From Candidatus Bathyarchaeota archaeon (GTDB taxonomy: Archaea > Thermoproteota > CALKCG01 > B24): DNA of 64,000 bases. The stretch spans positions 62,001-126,000 of the forward strand of contig JAGTQM010000003.1 of assembly GCA_018396755.1 (NCBI GenBank). The letters are read 5' to 3'. This document shows, piece after piece, positions 1 to 9,434 of this stretch. Position 1 is the first letter of the stretch; each line of letters opens with the position of its first letter. The notes beneath the pieces were generated by a model that was not told the DNA's origin, searched no databases, and saw only the letters and a program-made list of their open reading frames with translations. The translations under genes and the position numbers were made by a program.

Positions 1-1
1 T

Positions 2-2962
2 CTTCAAATGAGTCGCTATAGAATCCTCCTTTACAAAGCTGAGCGGTTAATAGGATGCAATTATGTGGACGTTTTTCACCCTGAAAACATAACCTTGAAA
101 ACATGGTTGTACGATTTCAACGTAATAGCGTTAGGTGAAGATGGTGAACCGGCCATAGGGGCTTTAGCCGTTCTGAAACCTTTAAATGGTCTAGATGGTT
201 CCAAGTATAGAGCTTCCTCAAACTCAAGTGGTATAGCGAGATTCAACGATGTATTTAATGGATCATACGTATTGGAAGTTTTCTGGAGAGATGAATTAGT
301 TGAAAACACAACTGTGAGCATTCAAAGCGATGAGTATTCGTATAAAACTGTGTTTAACGCATGGCCGATGAAAATAATGGTATCTGCTCCTAAGGATACT
401 AGGTATGTTTCTGAGCCTGTTGTTTTCTCCGCTAATTTCTCCTATGGTGAGGCTGCTTTAGGCTCTCTGAGGCTTTTCGATGAGAGAGATGTGGAAATAC
501 CCTATCAAATACTTGAAGCACAGTACTATCCGAACACGCAATATTACAGTTACGCTAAAATCCTAATCTTAACAGACGTCTCAAGCAGTATGAATAGAAG
601 CTACACACTCAAATGCTCCCCTAAAACCACCACCCCACCAGACTACACGCAAGCATCCGATTTAATTTTACGTGAAATCAAATTTAAAAATGGAACAAAA
701 GACATAGTGGTTGAAAACAGCTATTTAAAAGCAGTATTCAGAGTAAATCCAACCCTAGGTCTTTATGCTCTCTACGATCTCTCCTCAGGTTTAAATGAAT
801 CTTTAACCCCATATTCATGGAGCTTCGCATCCCCATGCGTAATGGTAAACAACACATGGCTAGGCATTAAAGATATGGAGAACTTAGCCCTATCGATTAA
901 GGTAAATGGGTCTTTAATGGTTGAAATTTCTATGAGTGGCTCTTATCCTGGTGTTTTGGTTGAGAGGATTTTCAGGTTTTATGCTAATAGCCGATTCTTC
1001 GACTTTGAAACAGTATTCACACTCATAGGAGGCTCAGACATTACGGCACTAAGCCCATTCAACACGATGTACCGTAAAGGGATTTTCCAGACACTTATCT
1101 TATCGAACGGCTCCTCTGTAGACCTCTCCTCGGTGAAGGGATTCTCGTCTTTCAACCCGGGAAATTGGTCTGCTTTAGCAGGTTTTGATAAGGGTATCTT
1201 CGTAACATTGCTTCCGACGGATCTCCTCGGTCGTTTAATTATTGGAACAGAAGTCCCTGGCAATGATATGGTGATATACCTTGTAGATCCATTTAAGATA
1301 TCTTCAAGTGTCGGTTTAGCTTTTAAAACAAGGGTCATCATCTTCAAGGGTTCCCCTGATGTAAAAACGCTAGATGGTGAATATACTAAGTATGCTACGC
1401 CACTGATCGTTAAGGTTTTATTACCGAAGGTTCTCTTCAATGTAGAAGGTCCTACGCAAGTCGATATATATGATGAGTTTACTATAACGCTCAAAGTCGC
1501 GATTCAAACCGAGCTTCAACACATAATTTTAAATGCTTCTTATGGCTCTGGTTTGGAGTGTTTTTCTAAAGCTGTCTACCGTAGTTCTCTACCAGCTCGT
1601 AGTATTTGGACTACTCGCTGGCTATTCCGAGCTAAAGCTGAAGGCACATACAACATAGAATTCACACTATCAACATGGAATGAAACGTTCGTCGCAACAT
1701 ATCCTGTGAAAGTGCTATTACCTGTTATAGCGCCGTCTGTTAATATAACGTTCTTTGCCTCAGATTATGATGGTGAAACAGTTATCAGAGATGTCATGCT
1801 TAAACTCGTAAGCCCGGCTGGCATAACTTTGAATCTGCCCATAGGTTCCTCTGGCAACGTGTCCACTAAAATACAAATGGGTCGGTATGAGTGGTATGCA
1901 TATGATGGAAATCAGACGATAGGTAAAGGCATAGTGGAGATTTTCCACCCTGAAAACATCACTTTAAGAACTTGGCTATACGATTTCAACATCATGGTCT
2001 TAAGTAGTGACGGTAGTCCATTAGCAGGGGTTTTAGCAATTCTCAAATCTCTAGGCATGAATGCAACGAAGGAGTACGTCCGCTTATCCGGTTCAAGCGG
2101 GTTAATAAGATTCAACGATATAATCAATGGATCTTACAACCTTAAAATACTTGGATGGCAGGGTGAACTTATTGAAAACACAACTGTAATAATTCAGAAA
2201 GATGAACTGTACCATAAGGTTATAGCTGAAGCTTGGGTTGTTAAAGTCCGAACCTTAGACGTAGATAGAGCTCCTGTTTTAAATGCATCTGTATATTTAC
2301 TCGATGAAAACATGACGGAGATAAAAACAATAGAGACGGATGAGGATGGTTACGCTTTTCTAGGTGGTTTAGTTAAAGGGAACTACAGTGTTAGAGTCGA
2401 ATACCTCGGTGTAATTGTTGGCTACCAGTACTTTGAAGTACCTGTTGAAGGTCAAGTCGTAGAAGTGCCTTGTCGTGTATGTAAACTAGAAGTTATCCCA
2501 GTCGATCCGTGGGATAACCCGTTGATAGGATCCGAGGTCACAATATCGTTCAGACCGACGCCTTACACCTATCAAACGTTTAGCGGAGTTTTCAAAAGCC
2601 CTGAAAAGCCCATATCACTACTGCTACCTGAAGGCTCTTCATGTACCATTAGAGCTTCAAGCGGCTTGTATGATGGTTCTTCAGACATGATTCTTAGAAG
2701 GTCCACTAGACTTGCTTTAAAAACATCTATAAGGTTCTCAGCTGTTTTCACGCCGGGATTGACGATATTCTTCTGGATATTCGTGATATACAGCTGGAGG
2801 AGGAGAATTAGGGTTTTCTCGGTTGAAGTCTTAAAATTGAAGAGTATGTTGTCTAAGCTTGAAGAGCTCTACCGTAGTGGTGAAGTGGAGGCGCCACTCT
2901 ACGGAAAACTTAAAAGAGAGTATGAGGATAGGTTACATAAGCTACTTGAGGGGGGAAGTTAA
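2..2962 (+). CDS. Large exported repeat protein with C-terminal membrane anchor (5' partial)
   Basis: The frame is open to the left edge, so the gene starts outside the window. The Met at position 8 is internal: residues from there align one-to-one with a second repeat copy beginning at 1877, which itself sits in mid-protein. Most of the chain is beta-rich with many N-x-S/T sites, as in exported archaeal proteins, and contains carboxypeptidase-regulatory-like or Ig-like repeats. Near the C-terminus lies one hydrophobic segment (FTPGLTIFFWIFVIYSW) followed by Arg-rich residues and a charged helical tail of about 55 residues, so the bulk is outside and the tail in the cytosol. It ends 3 bp before the FtsX-type gene and is probably co-transcribed with it. 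The function is unknown; a surface or transporter-associated protein is an inference. Confidence 0.75.
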   Translation, partial: LQMSRYRILLYKAERLIGCNYVDVFHPENITLKTWLYDFNVIALGEDGEPAIGALAVLKPLNGLDGSKYRASSNSSGIARFNDVFNGSYVLEVFWRDELVENTTVSIQSDEYSYKTVFNAWPMKIMVSAPKDTRYVSEPVVFSANFSYGEAALGSLRLFDERDVEIPYQILEAQYYPNTQYYSYAKILILTDVSSSMNRSYTLKCSPKTTTPPDYTQASDLILREIKFKNGTKDIVVENSYLKAVFRVNPTLGLYALYDLSSGLNESLTPYSWSFASPCVMVNNTWLGIKDMENLALSIKVNGSLMVEISMSGSYPGVLVERIFRFYANSRFFDFETVFTLIGGSDITALSPFNTMYRKGIFQTLILSNGSSVDLSSVKGFSSFNPGNWSALAGFDKGIFVTLLPTDLLGRLIIGTEVPGNDMVIYLVDPFKISSSVGLAFKTRVIIFKGSPDVKTLDGEYTKYATPLIVKVLLPKVLFNVEGPTQVDIYDEFTITLKVAIQTELQHIILNASYGSGLECFSKAVYRSSLPARSIWTTRWLFRAKAEGTYNIEFTLSTWNETFVATYPVKVLLPVIAPSVNITFFASDYDGETVIRDVMLKLVSPAGITLNLPIGSSGNVSTKIQMGRYEWYAYDGNQTIGKGIVEIFHPENITLRTWLYDFNIMVLSSDGSPLAGVLAILKSLGMNATKEYVRLSGSSGLIRFNDIINGSYNLKILGWQGELIENTTVIIQKDELYHKVIAEAWVVKVRTLDVDRAPVLNASVYLLDENMTEIKTIETDEDGYAFLGGLVKGNYSVRVEYLGVIVGYQYFEVPVEGQVVEVPCRVCKLEVIPVDPWDNPLIGSEVTISFRPTPYTYQTFSGVFKSPEKPISLLLPEGSSCTIRASSGLYDGSSDMILRRSTRLALKTSIRFSAVFTPGLTIFFWIFVIYSWRRRIRVFSVEVLKLKSMLSKLEELYRSGEVEAPLYGKLKREYEDRLHKLLEGGS
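8..376 (+). repeat. Intragenic repeat, copy 1 (FHPENIT domain)
   Basis: This is copy 1 of a domain of about 123 residues that recurs within the same protein at 1877-2248. Shared landmarks are FHPENITL, TWLYDFN, RFND-(V/I)-x-NGSY and ENTTV-x-IQ. The spacing between copies is about 1869 bp, in frame. The match begins at the first residues visible here, so the domain probably starts upstream of the window. Confidence 0.8.
1877..2248 (+). repeat. Intragenic repeat, copy 2 (FHPENIT domain)
   Basis: This is copy 2 of the domain at 8-376. It keeps FHPENITLRTWLYDFN, RFNDIINGSY and ENTTV at the same relative positions, with about one codon of length difference near the end. It reads as an internal protein-domain duplication rather than a mobile repeat. 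Confidence 0.8.
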
Positions 2963-2965
2963 ATC

Positions 2966-5900
2966 TTGAAAACAGTGAGATTTGCCATTTTTCTACTTTC
3001 CCTCATAATGCTTACATCGGTCTACGCATTTAATCCAACTGTAAAGGCTGAGCAAACTTCTTTAACTCCATACATTAAATATACTTTAATCACTTACTTC
3101 ATAGACTATTTAACAAATTCCCCCGAGCCTCGTTTAAACGTCACTTTAGTTTTAAACGGTTTAACTGTGAAAGGTTTAGCTGATGACTTTGGCTCTTTAA
3201 AATCTTCTTTCAATGCATCTAAAGACTTGGCCAATAGCATTCTATTAAATAGTCTATCAGTATATGGGAATTTCACCATTGTAAAAATCCAAGATTACAT
3301 GGTGGAATATCTACGTTATGATGTCGCTTATTCAAGAAATACTGTAATCTACACCGGTTTGGAAATAAGGCCGAAAATAGTAACCACGGAGAAGGAGACT
3401 CTCCTCTACTACTACATATATACGTTGAAAAGCAGATTCGTTAATGTAAGTGATTTAGACGTTTCAACCATGGAGTTTCTTCCAAACGGTGAAGTACAAT
3501 TCAGAAGGGATAAACTAGTTTTAGATGCTAGACCAGCTGTACCAGTAAATAGACAGTTAAGTAGATATGAAAGCTTATATCTTTTCCCAATAAATTACAC
3601 GGTTACAGTTAGAGTGAGAATTTTCAGATTTAGATTTCTACCTGAAACATATCCAGTTAAAGCATTAGTAACTGGAAACACATCTTATGTTAACATCATG
3701 GGTCCCGTTTTACACTTCAGAATAAATGAAACATTATCCCCTCTTATAGAAAAGATAGATTCTTTAAAAACACTCGGTCTTCCAATGGTAGATGAAGAAA
3801 GACTACTTACAAAAATCATCAACCAGAATAGCAACATATTGCGGTTGGTAGAAAATCGAAGTTATGATGCAGCGTTAACCCAATTAAGATTTTTAGCTAA
3901 GAAAATATCAGATCTTCAATCCAATCTATCTAATTTAAACATATCGTTAATCCTATCATGTATAATAGTTATGGCATTCATATATGCCTTTTCTTCAATA
4001 ACTTCCACTTTGATAACAGATGATGCTAGAAAGAAGTTCTTATTAAGATTTATACTATATTTCTCCCTATTCCTTATCTTCCTAGTTTCTCATAATGAAT
4101 TTAAAATAGCACTGTCGATATTATCATCAAACTTCCTACTCACAGACATTAAATATTTAGACAATTTTACGGTCGCCGTTATAGGGTCAACTCTTGGAAG
4201 CCTAGGCATTCTCATACCCACATTGATATCTCTATACTCTCCACCAATTATAAGTTTAAGCTTGGATCTAAGTATAAGAGACGTCAAAAGGCATCTGATG
4301 AGGTCCATTCTAACAATCCTAGCATTTTCGCTCATAATAGCTTCAGTTTTGGCAGTATTTAAAATATCTTACAGTCACATTTTATCGGAGAAAACGATTC
4401 AAACATCCTTCAAAACCGACATCATAAGTCTACAGTCTACTTCAGAGAATATTATAGTGAAAAACGATTTGGTTTTCTTGAAATCTATAGAATGGGTTAA
4501 TAAATCCTACTATGCTAAATCTCTCTATGATACCGTCACAATAGGTCCGATTTCAGGTTTTACCGCTATAAGATTGATTTCTCCAAGTTCAGGTCTTCTA
4601 GATCAAAGACTTGATATAATTGGTGTGGATCCTGTTTTCCTAAACGACTATTTCAAGTTCTCTCTAAATATTGTAAGAGGTAGCTACATTATTGGGAATG
4701 AAACTGCAATATTAGTGCCTTCTTCACTAAGTAGCTACTTGAGACTTTCTGAAAAAGTTCGTGTTAGATTCGTAATAGTGAGTAATATTCAAAATAGCTT
4801 GGTTGATGTTGCTGAGTATGATTTAGGCGATTTTATAGTTAAAGGCTTCTTCAACCCGGATTCCGTTGGAGAAATTAAACTTCCAGATGGTTCTCCGCTG
4901 ATGGAGTATCCATATAAGACGATAATAATCTCCGAATCTCTTCTCCCAGACTCTATCGACGCCCGTAAGTTGAGGATAACTGTACCTAGGCTCTCCCTAG
5001 GGATTTCGCAAAGTGAACCCTACTATGTGGATATTTTCAAAGTCAAGTATGCTTTTATAGTTCCAGATCTTAAGTCACACGTGAATGTTTATGTAAAGGC
5101 TAGAGAACTTTTAGACCTTACAGGTTGTAGAGTCTTTGCCTATTCGAATGGCGTATGTAAAACGTATGAAGAGCTCTATATTCTGAATATAGTTGGCTTT
5201 TCATCGATTATTCCGCCGATCCTCATAGTAACTTTAATAATTGTTTTAACTATGAACTCTATAATCTATGAAAGACGTAAGGAGATATGGACTTTAGCCG
5301 TTGTAGGAGGTAACCCCCGCTCTATAACAAACATGTTTCTAACAGAAGCTTTCATAACAGGACTTTTATCCACCGCGATAGGATACATATTCTACACAGG
5401 TTTCTACCTATCCTCTGGTGCTATTGCCCCCTTACTAAGCGACTGGTATCCTGAGTTATTCAACATCTTTACTGAGATGAAGATGGTTTCAGGCTTCGAG
5501 CTATCATCCATCCTAGCAATCGTACTCATAGGTTTAGGTGTTCCATTGATCGGAAGCTATATTCCATGTGTTAGAGCCCAGGGTCTAACCTTATTGGGTA
5601 GAAGTCCTAGGCGGGACATAAGTGCCGACGTACGTAAACGTGGTGACACGGCTGAGTATGTGCTTCCAATTAGAGCCACACCGTTGGACGGTGAAGTATT
5701 ATACACGTATTTAAAGGACAACTTCTTTACACGGGCCTTTCAAGTTAAAAAACTTTCTGGGAATGCTTACCAAGATGGAACATTTGACTTCAAATTTACA
5801 TTCCAGTTTAGAAATGTTCTTACTGAATGTGCACTTAGAGGCGTTAGAAGGGGTGACACTATATACCCGATTTTAGAATTTCCGGCTGAATATTCAGACG

Positions 5901-6577
5901 CTATGGATCTTCACAAGTTTATATATGAGCTTGAGAAGACATCGCTCAACTATCCATCTTGGAGAGAGAGGCGTATAAGATTAGATATAACTAGGGTTCA
6001 GCCTGTGACTAGGGTGAGAACTGTAGATGACGTTTTAAGGGATGTTAAAGTCATCCGAGAACAGTTGTACGTAGTTACGAGTAAGCTTAAAACTATAGAG
6101 AAGCTTAGAGCTACAACTCCGTCAGAACTATTAGCCGATTATGAGGCTAAATATGCCGCTCAAGCCGATAGGCTCAATAAAGCTATAAAACGGCTTGGAT
6201 TGGAGCTTGAACCATTATATGAACAACTTAATAGCGAAGTTCAAAAGCTCAATACGGAGATCGAGAAGCTTAACGTAGCTTACAAGCTTGGAGAGATGTC
6301 TGAAGAAGATTATCAAACCTCTGCGGAACCTTTGAAAACTAGAGTTAATGAACTTGCGAGAAAACTTGAAGACATACGTTTCGTATTAACCCAGCTTAAG
6401 ATGCCTAAAGTCACAATGCCAAGCGTTAGAGCACCAGCAGCTAGGAGAGCTGCGAGACGTAAACCAGCTGAGGAAGCACCAGGGCTCATGTATTGTCCAT
6501 ACTGTGGAAGTACAAACCTCGTTAAAACGCCGAGCGGTTCAATCGTATGTGGAAGGTGTCGTAGAAAACTACGTTAA
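2966..6577 (+). CDS. FtsX-like permease-type membrane protein with C-terminal coiled coil and zinc ribbon
   Basis: This 1203-aa protein starts at TTG, 3 bp after the upstream stop and behind a G-rich ribosome site. An N-terminal signal-like segment (residues 1-25) precedes an extracellular region. Several membrane helices follow at about 330-470, then a second large external loop. After it comes an FtsX/MacB-type membrane block at about 745-870, with the ERRKEIWTLAVVGG signature just after a helix. The C-terminal third is cytosolic: about 150 mixed residues, a coiled coil at roughly 1040-1150, a basic linker, and a CPYC...CGRC zinc ribbon at the very end. FtsX-type permeases usually work with an ABC ATPase; none is encoded beside it in this window. 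The zinc ribbon is unusual for the family. Confidence 0.7.
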   Translation: MKTVRFAIFLLSLIMLTSVYAFNPTVKAEQTSLTPYIKYTLITYFIDYLTNSPEPRLNVTLVLNGLTVKGLADDFGSLKSSFNASKDLANSILLNSLSVYGNFTIVKIQDYMVEYLRYDVAYSRNTVIYTGLEIRPKIVTTEKETLLYYYIYTLKSRFVNVSDLDVSTMEFLPNGEVQFRRDKLVLDARPAVPVNRQLSRYESLYLFPINYTVTVRVRIFRFRFLPETYPVKALVTGNTSYVNIMGPVLHFRINETLSPLIEKIDSLKTLGLPMVDEERLLTKIINQNSNILRLVENRSYDAALTQLRFLAKKISDLQSNLSNLNISLILSCIIVMAFIYAFSSITSTLITDDARKKFLLRFILYFSLFLIFLVSHNEFKIALSILSSNFLLTDIKYLDNFTVAVIGSTLGSLGILIPTLISLYSPPIISLSLDLSIRDVKRHLMRSILTILAFSLIIASVLAVFKISYSHILSEKTIQTSFKTDIISLQSTSENIIVKNDLVFLKSIEWVNKSYYAKSLYDTVTIGPISGFTAIRLISPSSGLLDQRLDIIGVDPVFLNDYFKFSLNIVRGSYIIGNETAILVPSSLSSYLRLSEKVRVRFVIVSNIQNSLVDVAEYDLGDFIVKGFFNPDSVGEIKLPDGSPLMEYPYKTIIISESLLPDSIDARKLRITVPRLSLGISQSEPYYVDIFKVKYAFIVPDLKSHVNVYVKARELLDLTGCRVFAYSNGVCKTYEELYILNIVGFSSIIPPILIVTLIIVLTMNSIIYERRKEIWTLAVVGGNPRSITNMFLTEAFITGLLSTAIGYIFYTGFYLSSGAIAPLLSDWYPELFNIFTEMKMVSGFELSSILAIVLIGLGVPLIGSYIPCVRAQGLTLLGRSPRRDISADVRKRGDTAEYVLPIRATPLDGEVLYTYLKDNFFTRAFQVKKLSGNAYQDGTFDFKFTFQFRNVLTECALRGVRRGDTIYPILEFPAEYSDAMDLHKFIYELEKTSLNYPSWRERRIRLDITRVQPVTRVRTVDDVLRDVKVIREQLYVVTSKLKTIEKLRATTPSELLADYEAKYAAQADRLNKAIKRLGLELEPLYEQLNSEVQKLNTEIEKLNVAYKLGEMSEEDYQTSAEPLKTRVNELARKLEDIRFVLTQLKMPKVTMPSVRAPAARRAARRKPAEEAPGLMYCPYCGSTNLVKTPSGSIVCGRCRRKLR

Positions 6578-6581
6578 ACAT

Positions 6582-7148
6582 TCAAGTTATCTTAATCTTA
6601 GTAGCTATCCCTCTTTTTTCTAATGTTTCAGCGTTCTCCTCAGGTAAATATATTAAATCTTCAGGTTTAAACGGCCCATAAGTTTTTAAGTCTACTCCAA
6701 CTATGGCTGGGTTTTCCTTTAAACATCTAACGAGCATCATTTTATTTTTAAATTCTGAAGGAGCTGTTTTAGGCGCTCTACCGTTTAAAATATTTTCGAT
6801 AATTGCATCGTTTTCTTCTTTGAACCGTTTTAAATATGTTATAAGTATATTCTCCTCATCTGTTAGGCTCGATCTAACTACTTCATGGTTTTTAACTATT
6901 TTGGAAATCATCTTATCAATCCTCAATTTGTAGAGTCTTGTAAAGAGTGTGGAGGAGTTTTCCATTTCACTCTTGAGAAGTTCTGCGGATATGCTCTCCA
7001 CGTCAACTATTCTAAGATTCTCTGCTAATTGTTTAAAATACATACTTGCTCTCCTGTAGAAATCCTTGGGAAGTGGCTGTAGATCTTCATTGGCTCTCTC
7101 CATCTTCCAAGCATTAAGAATTTCATCGTACATTTTACTCCTCCTCAA
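6582..7148 (-). CDS. gins51: GINS complex subunit, Gins51 type
   Basis: This 188-aa protein is one half of the archaeal GINS complex, which joins MCM and Cdc45/RecJ-like protein in the replicative helicase. The N-terminus is the helical A domain, starting near YDEILNAWKMER. The C-terminus is the small B domain with the typical pattern VDLKTYGPFKPEDLIYLP followed by ENAETLEKRGIA. The A-then-B order is that of Gins51 (Sld5/Psf1-like) rather than Gins23. Its start overlaps the end of priS by 4 bp, and primase, GINS and PCNA form one minus-strand replication block, a linkage known in other archaea. Confidence 0.85.
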   Translation of the reverse strand: MRRSKMYDEILNAWKMERANEDLQPLPKDFYRRASMYFKQLAENLRIVDVESISAELLKSEMENSSTLFTRLYKLRIDKMISKIVKNHEVVRSSLTDEENILITYLKRFKEENDAIIENILNGRAPKTAPSEFKNKMMLVRCLKENPAIVGVDLKTYGPFKPEDLIYLPEENAETLEKRGIATKIKIT

Positions 7149-8371
7149 ATTACATAAGCTAAACCCTTACATATTAGTAAAACGGCGGCGGAAATGGGCA
7201 GTTCCACATCCGCCTCGCTATATGGGCCGAAAATAGAATCCCCAACTCTAAACTCCGGGCTCTCGTAAACGTGAACCTTTGCTTCACCTCTTTTAAACGT
7301 TACCGCCTCCTTAAGGGGGTCAAAACTGTCAAGGTCTTTCAATACTCTAATCTTTCTAAAACCCGTTTTACTATGCAGCGTCCCCTCCAGTCTTATAAGC
7401 CTATGAACATCTGCCGTAACAACAGTGTCTATTAAAACCCCGCTTCTCTTCGCAGCCTCTAGAAAGATATTTCTCCACGCTCCCTCGTCAACTCCAACTA
7501 TTTGGTTAAATTTCCCCTTCCACCACAACTCAATTATCTTCTCTTTATTATTAATTAAATTTAAGGCAACTTTATCTTTAAGTCCAATCCTTAGAAGGTC
7601 CTCCAATCCGTATTTAAGCACAATATCATATCCATTTTTCATAAGCCTTTCAGCCCAAGCTGAAAACTTTAAAGTCTTATCTAATTCCTCTTCACTTGTT
7701 ATACTCTCTAAACCATGAAGCGATGGTTCTGCTCCAAGTCCGGTAATGTAGTCTACTATTTCCCTTCTAGCATCTTGATCGAGTGTTTTAAATTCCTCAC
7801 TTTCAACATGTACGTGGTATCCTCTGTGCCCAGAAAAGTATATGGAAACCTCTTGATCGGTTAAACCAAAATCTAAATTGAGAAATTCTAAAAGTTTAAC
7901 TGTCTCCATTTTCGCCGCTTCAAGGCATTCTGAGCAAAACCAAACCTTTTCATCAATTCTCTTAGAACCACATTTAGGACAAGCTCCTGGAGCTGAGCCG
8001 TATCCGTTTTCTTCACAGTCCAAACATTTCCATCTATCATGCTTCTTCTTACAAGAAGACGGTATATGGTCAGCATCGATATCAAACACTAAATCTGCTC
8101 CAAGCCACTCTTTCTCCCCCATGTTCGTAGCTGAAGGGTTTAAATAGTATGCGGTTGAACGGTAGCAGTCAGCTGGCACTTTCTCACTTAAAAATTTGAC
8201 TAGGCTATTTTCGCTTTCAAAACTTAAATGTCTAATCATTGTATGCATTTCCAACGTTAGGAATCCAAATTCTCTATACTTGATCGCACTTATCTTCTCA
8301 AGCGGTGCTTCTTGTTCATAAAACCTCTTGAATAGGTTCTTCAGAAACCTCAGATTTCTCTCCCTCTCCAA
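7145..8371 (-). CDS. priS: DNA primase small (catalytic) subunit PriS
   Basis: This is the catalytic primase subunit of the archaeo-eukaryotic primase fold. The metal-binding motif is VFDIDADHI and the second active-site stretch is SGHRGYHVHV. A Cys-rich zinc region follows the first motif (WKCLDCEEN, ACPKCG, FCSECL). The frame stays open to an ATG at 8479, but that would overlap priL by 164 bp. I prefer the TTG at 8371, which lies about 10 bp after a GGAGG on the minus strand and puts the usual N-terminus (NLFKRFYEQ) about 10 residues in. The overlap with priL then falls to 56 bp. The start is not certain. Confidence 0.9.
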   Translation of the reverse strand: MERERNLRFLKNLFKRFYEQEAPLEKISAIKYREFGFLTLEMHTMIRHLSFESENSLVKFLSEKVPADCYRSTAYYLNPSATNMGEKEWLGADLVFDIDADHIPSSCKKKHDRWKCLDCEENGYGSAPGACPKCGSKRIDEKVWFCSECLEAAKMETVKLLEFLNLDFGLTDQEVSIYFSGHRGYHVHVESEEFKTLDQDARREIVDYITGLGAEPSLHGLESITSEEELDKTLKFSAWAERLMKNGYDIVLKYGLEDLLRIGLKDKVALNLINNKEKIIELWWKGKFNQIVGVDEGAWRNIFLEAAKRSGVLIDTVVTADVHRLIRLEGTLHSKTGFRKIRVLKDLDSFDPLKEAVTFKRGEAKVHVYESPEFRVGDSIFGPYSEADVELPISAAVLLICKGLAYVI

Positions 8372-9410
8372 CTCTTCCAATCCTCCGTATAGACCTCCTA
8401 TAGTAAGAAAGTGGATGTTTAACTCCTCTACAAAATTTCCCATCTTCGACGCATAAACCATGCGTCTTAAGAGTTTCACATTTAGGAGGCGTGTATTTTG
8501 TTTTAGACCCCCTTAAGCCAGCTATATGTTCAACTTGATAACGGGTTATCCTCTCATTAGCATCTGGAAGCCCAGTAAATAGCTTAACGACATCTCCTAG
8601 GTCAACCCCTATATTCAGTAGAAAGCTTGTTACAGCGAATCTAGCAGTGTGAGGTAGATGTTGCCCGTTAACTAACGCCTGGTAAAACGCTCCAATACAT
8701 GGTGGGAAAGCCTCTAAAATGATTCTTCCTTTGTACTCTTCCAGTTCCTCTACTTTAGGCCTCTTTTCAGACAGAAGAAGTCTAATTCTATTAACTATCT
8801 TTCCAAGTTTACCGGGTAGCTCTCCATCAAATCTATCTTCAAGCTCATCTTCAATAATATTTTTAATTCCTTCAGCTACGAGTCTAGTAAATTCTCCCCT
8901 TGTTAGATACACGTAGCCATCTTTTACAGGCTTGTTTATGAGCTTCCAGTTTCTATCGCGGAAGATTGGAGCGATTTGAAGGTAGTTTTTGATGCTCAAT
9001 GCATAATCGTAAGGTGCCTTTTGCCAAACATACTCAGCCTTCCACATCAACACTTCATTGGCTATTTTGAGGAAAATTGTTTGACTTTTCTCATTTTGAA
9101 GGAGTTTTATAAGCCTCTTAGCCTCAGCTGAAGCATATCTTTGGCTTAGGAATGAATCCCCAACCGCTTTTACTATGGCAAGTGTCAATGGAAACGATAA
9201 AAGCTCAACGTACACTTTGCTTTTATAGCTTACCTCTTCCCTATCAAGAGCTTCTCTAATTCTCTCTTCGGCTCTACTGAGGATTTCCTCAAACTCTGGT
9301 TTTTCAAAATCTGTTAAAAGAATATCTCCAGTTCCAGTCTTAACTTTGAAGTATTCACTTGCCTCAGGTATGAAAGGATACTTTGCTAGGGTCTCTATAG
9401 ACTCTTCCAT
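8316..9410 (-). CDS. priL: DNA primase large subunit PriL
   Basis: This 364-aa regulatory subunit partners PriS in primer synthesis. The N-terminal half is helical. The C-terminal domain contains the conserved cysteines expected to hold a 4Fe-4S cluster: PPCIGAFYQAL, then PPKCETLKTHGLC and KFCRGVKHPLSYY. The length is normal for the family. The gene lies directly downstream of pcna with 24 bp between them and overlaps the start of priS, so translational coupling is likely. Confidence 0.92.
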   Translation of the reverse strand: MEESIETLAKYPFIPEASEYFKVKTGTGDILLTDFEKPEFEEILSRAEERIREALDREEVSYKSKVYVELLSFPLTLAIVKAVGDSFLSQRYASAEAKRLIKLLQNEKSQTIFLKIANEVLMWKAEYVWQKAPYDYALSIKNYLQIAPIFRDRNWKLINKPVKDGYVYLTRGEFTRLVAEGIKNIIEDELEDRFDGELPGKLGKIVNRIRLLLSEKRPKVEELEEYKGRIILEAFPPCIGAFYQALVNGQHLPHTARFAVTSFLLNIGVDLGDVVKLFTGLPDANERITRYQVEHIAGLRGSKTKYTPPKCETLKTHGLCVEDGKFCRGVKHPLSYYRRSIRRIGRVGEGEKSEVSEEPIQEVL

Positions 9411-9434
9411 GCAATCCCTTTCAACACACCCATT

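Noticed and set aside
8..70. Met at position 8 as the true start of the first gene
   Set aside because: The first residues align with an internal part of the second repeat copy at 1877, so the protein continues left of the window.
8372..8479. Upstream ATG at 8479 as the priS start
   Set aside because: It would add 36 residues encoded inside priL that do not resemble the PriS N-terminus; the TTG at 8371 with GGAGG fits better.
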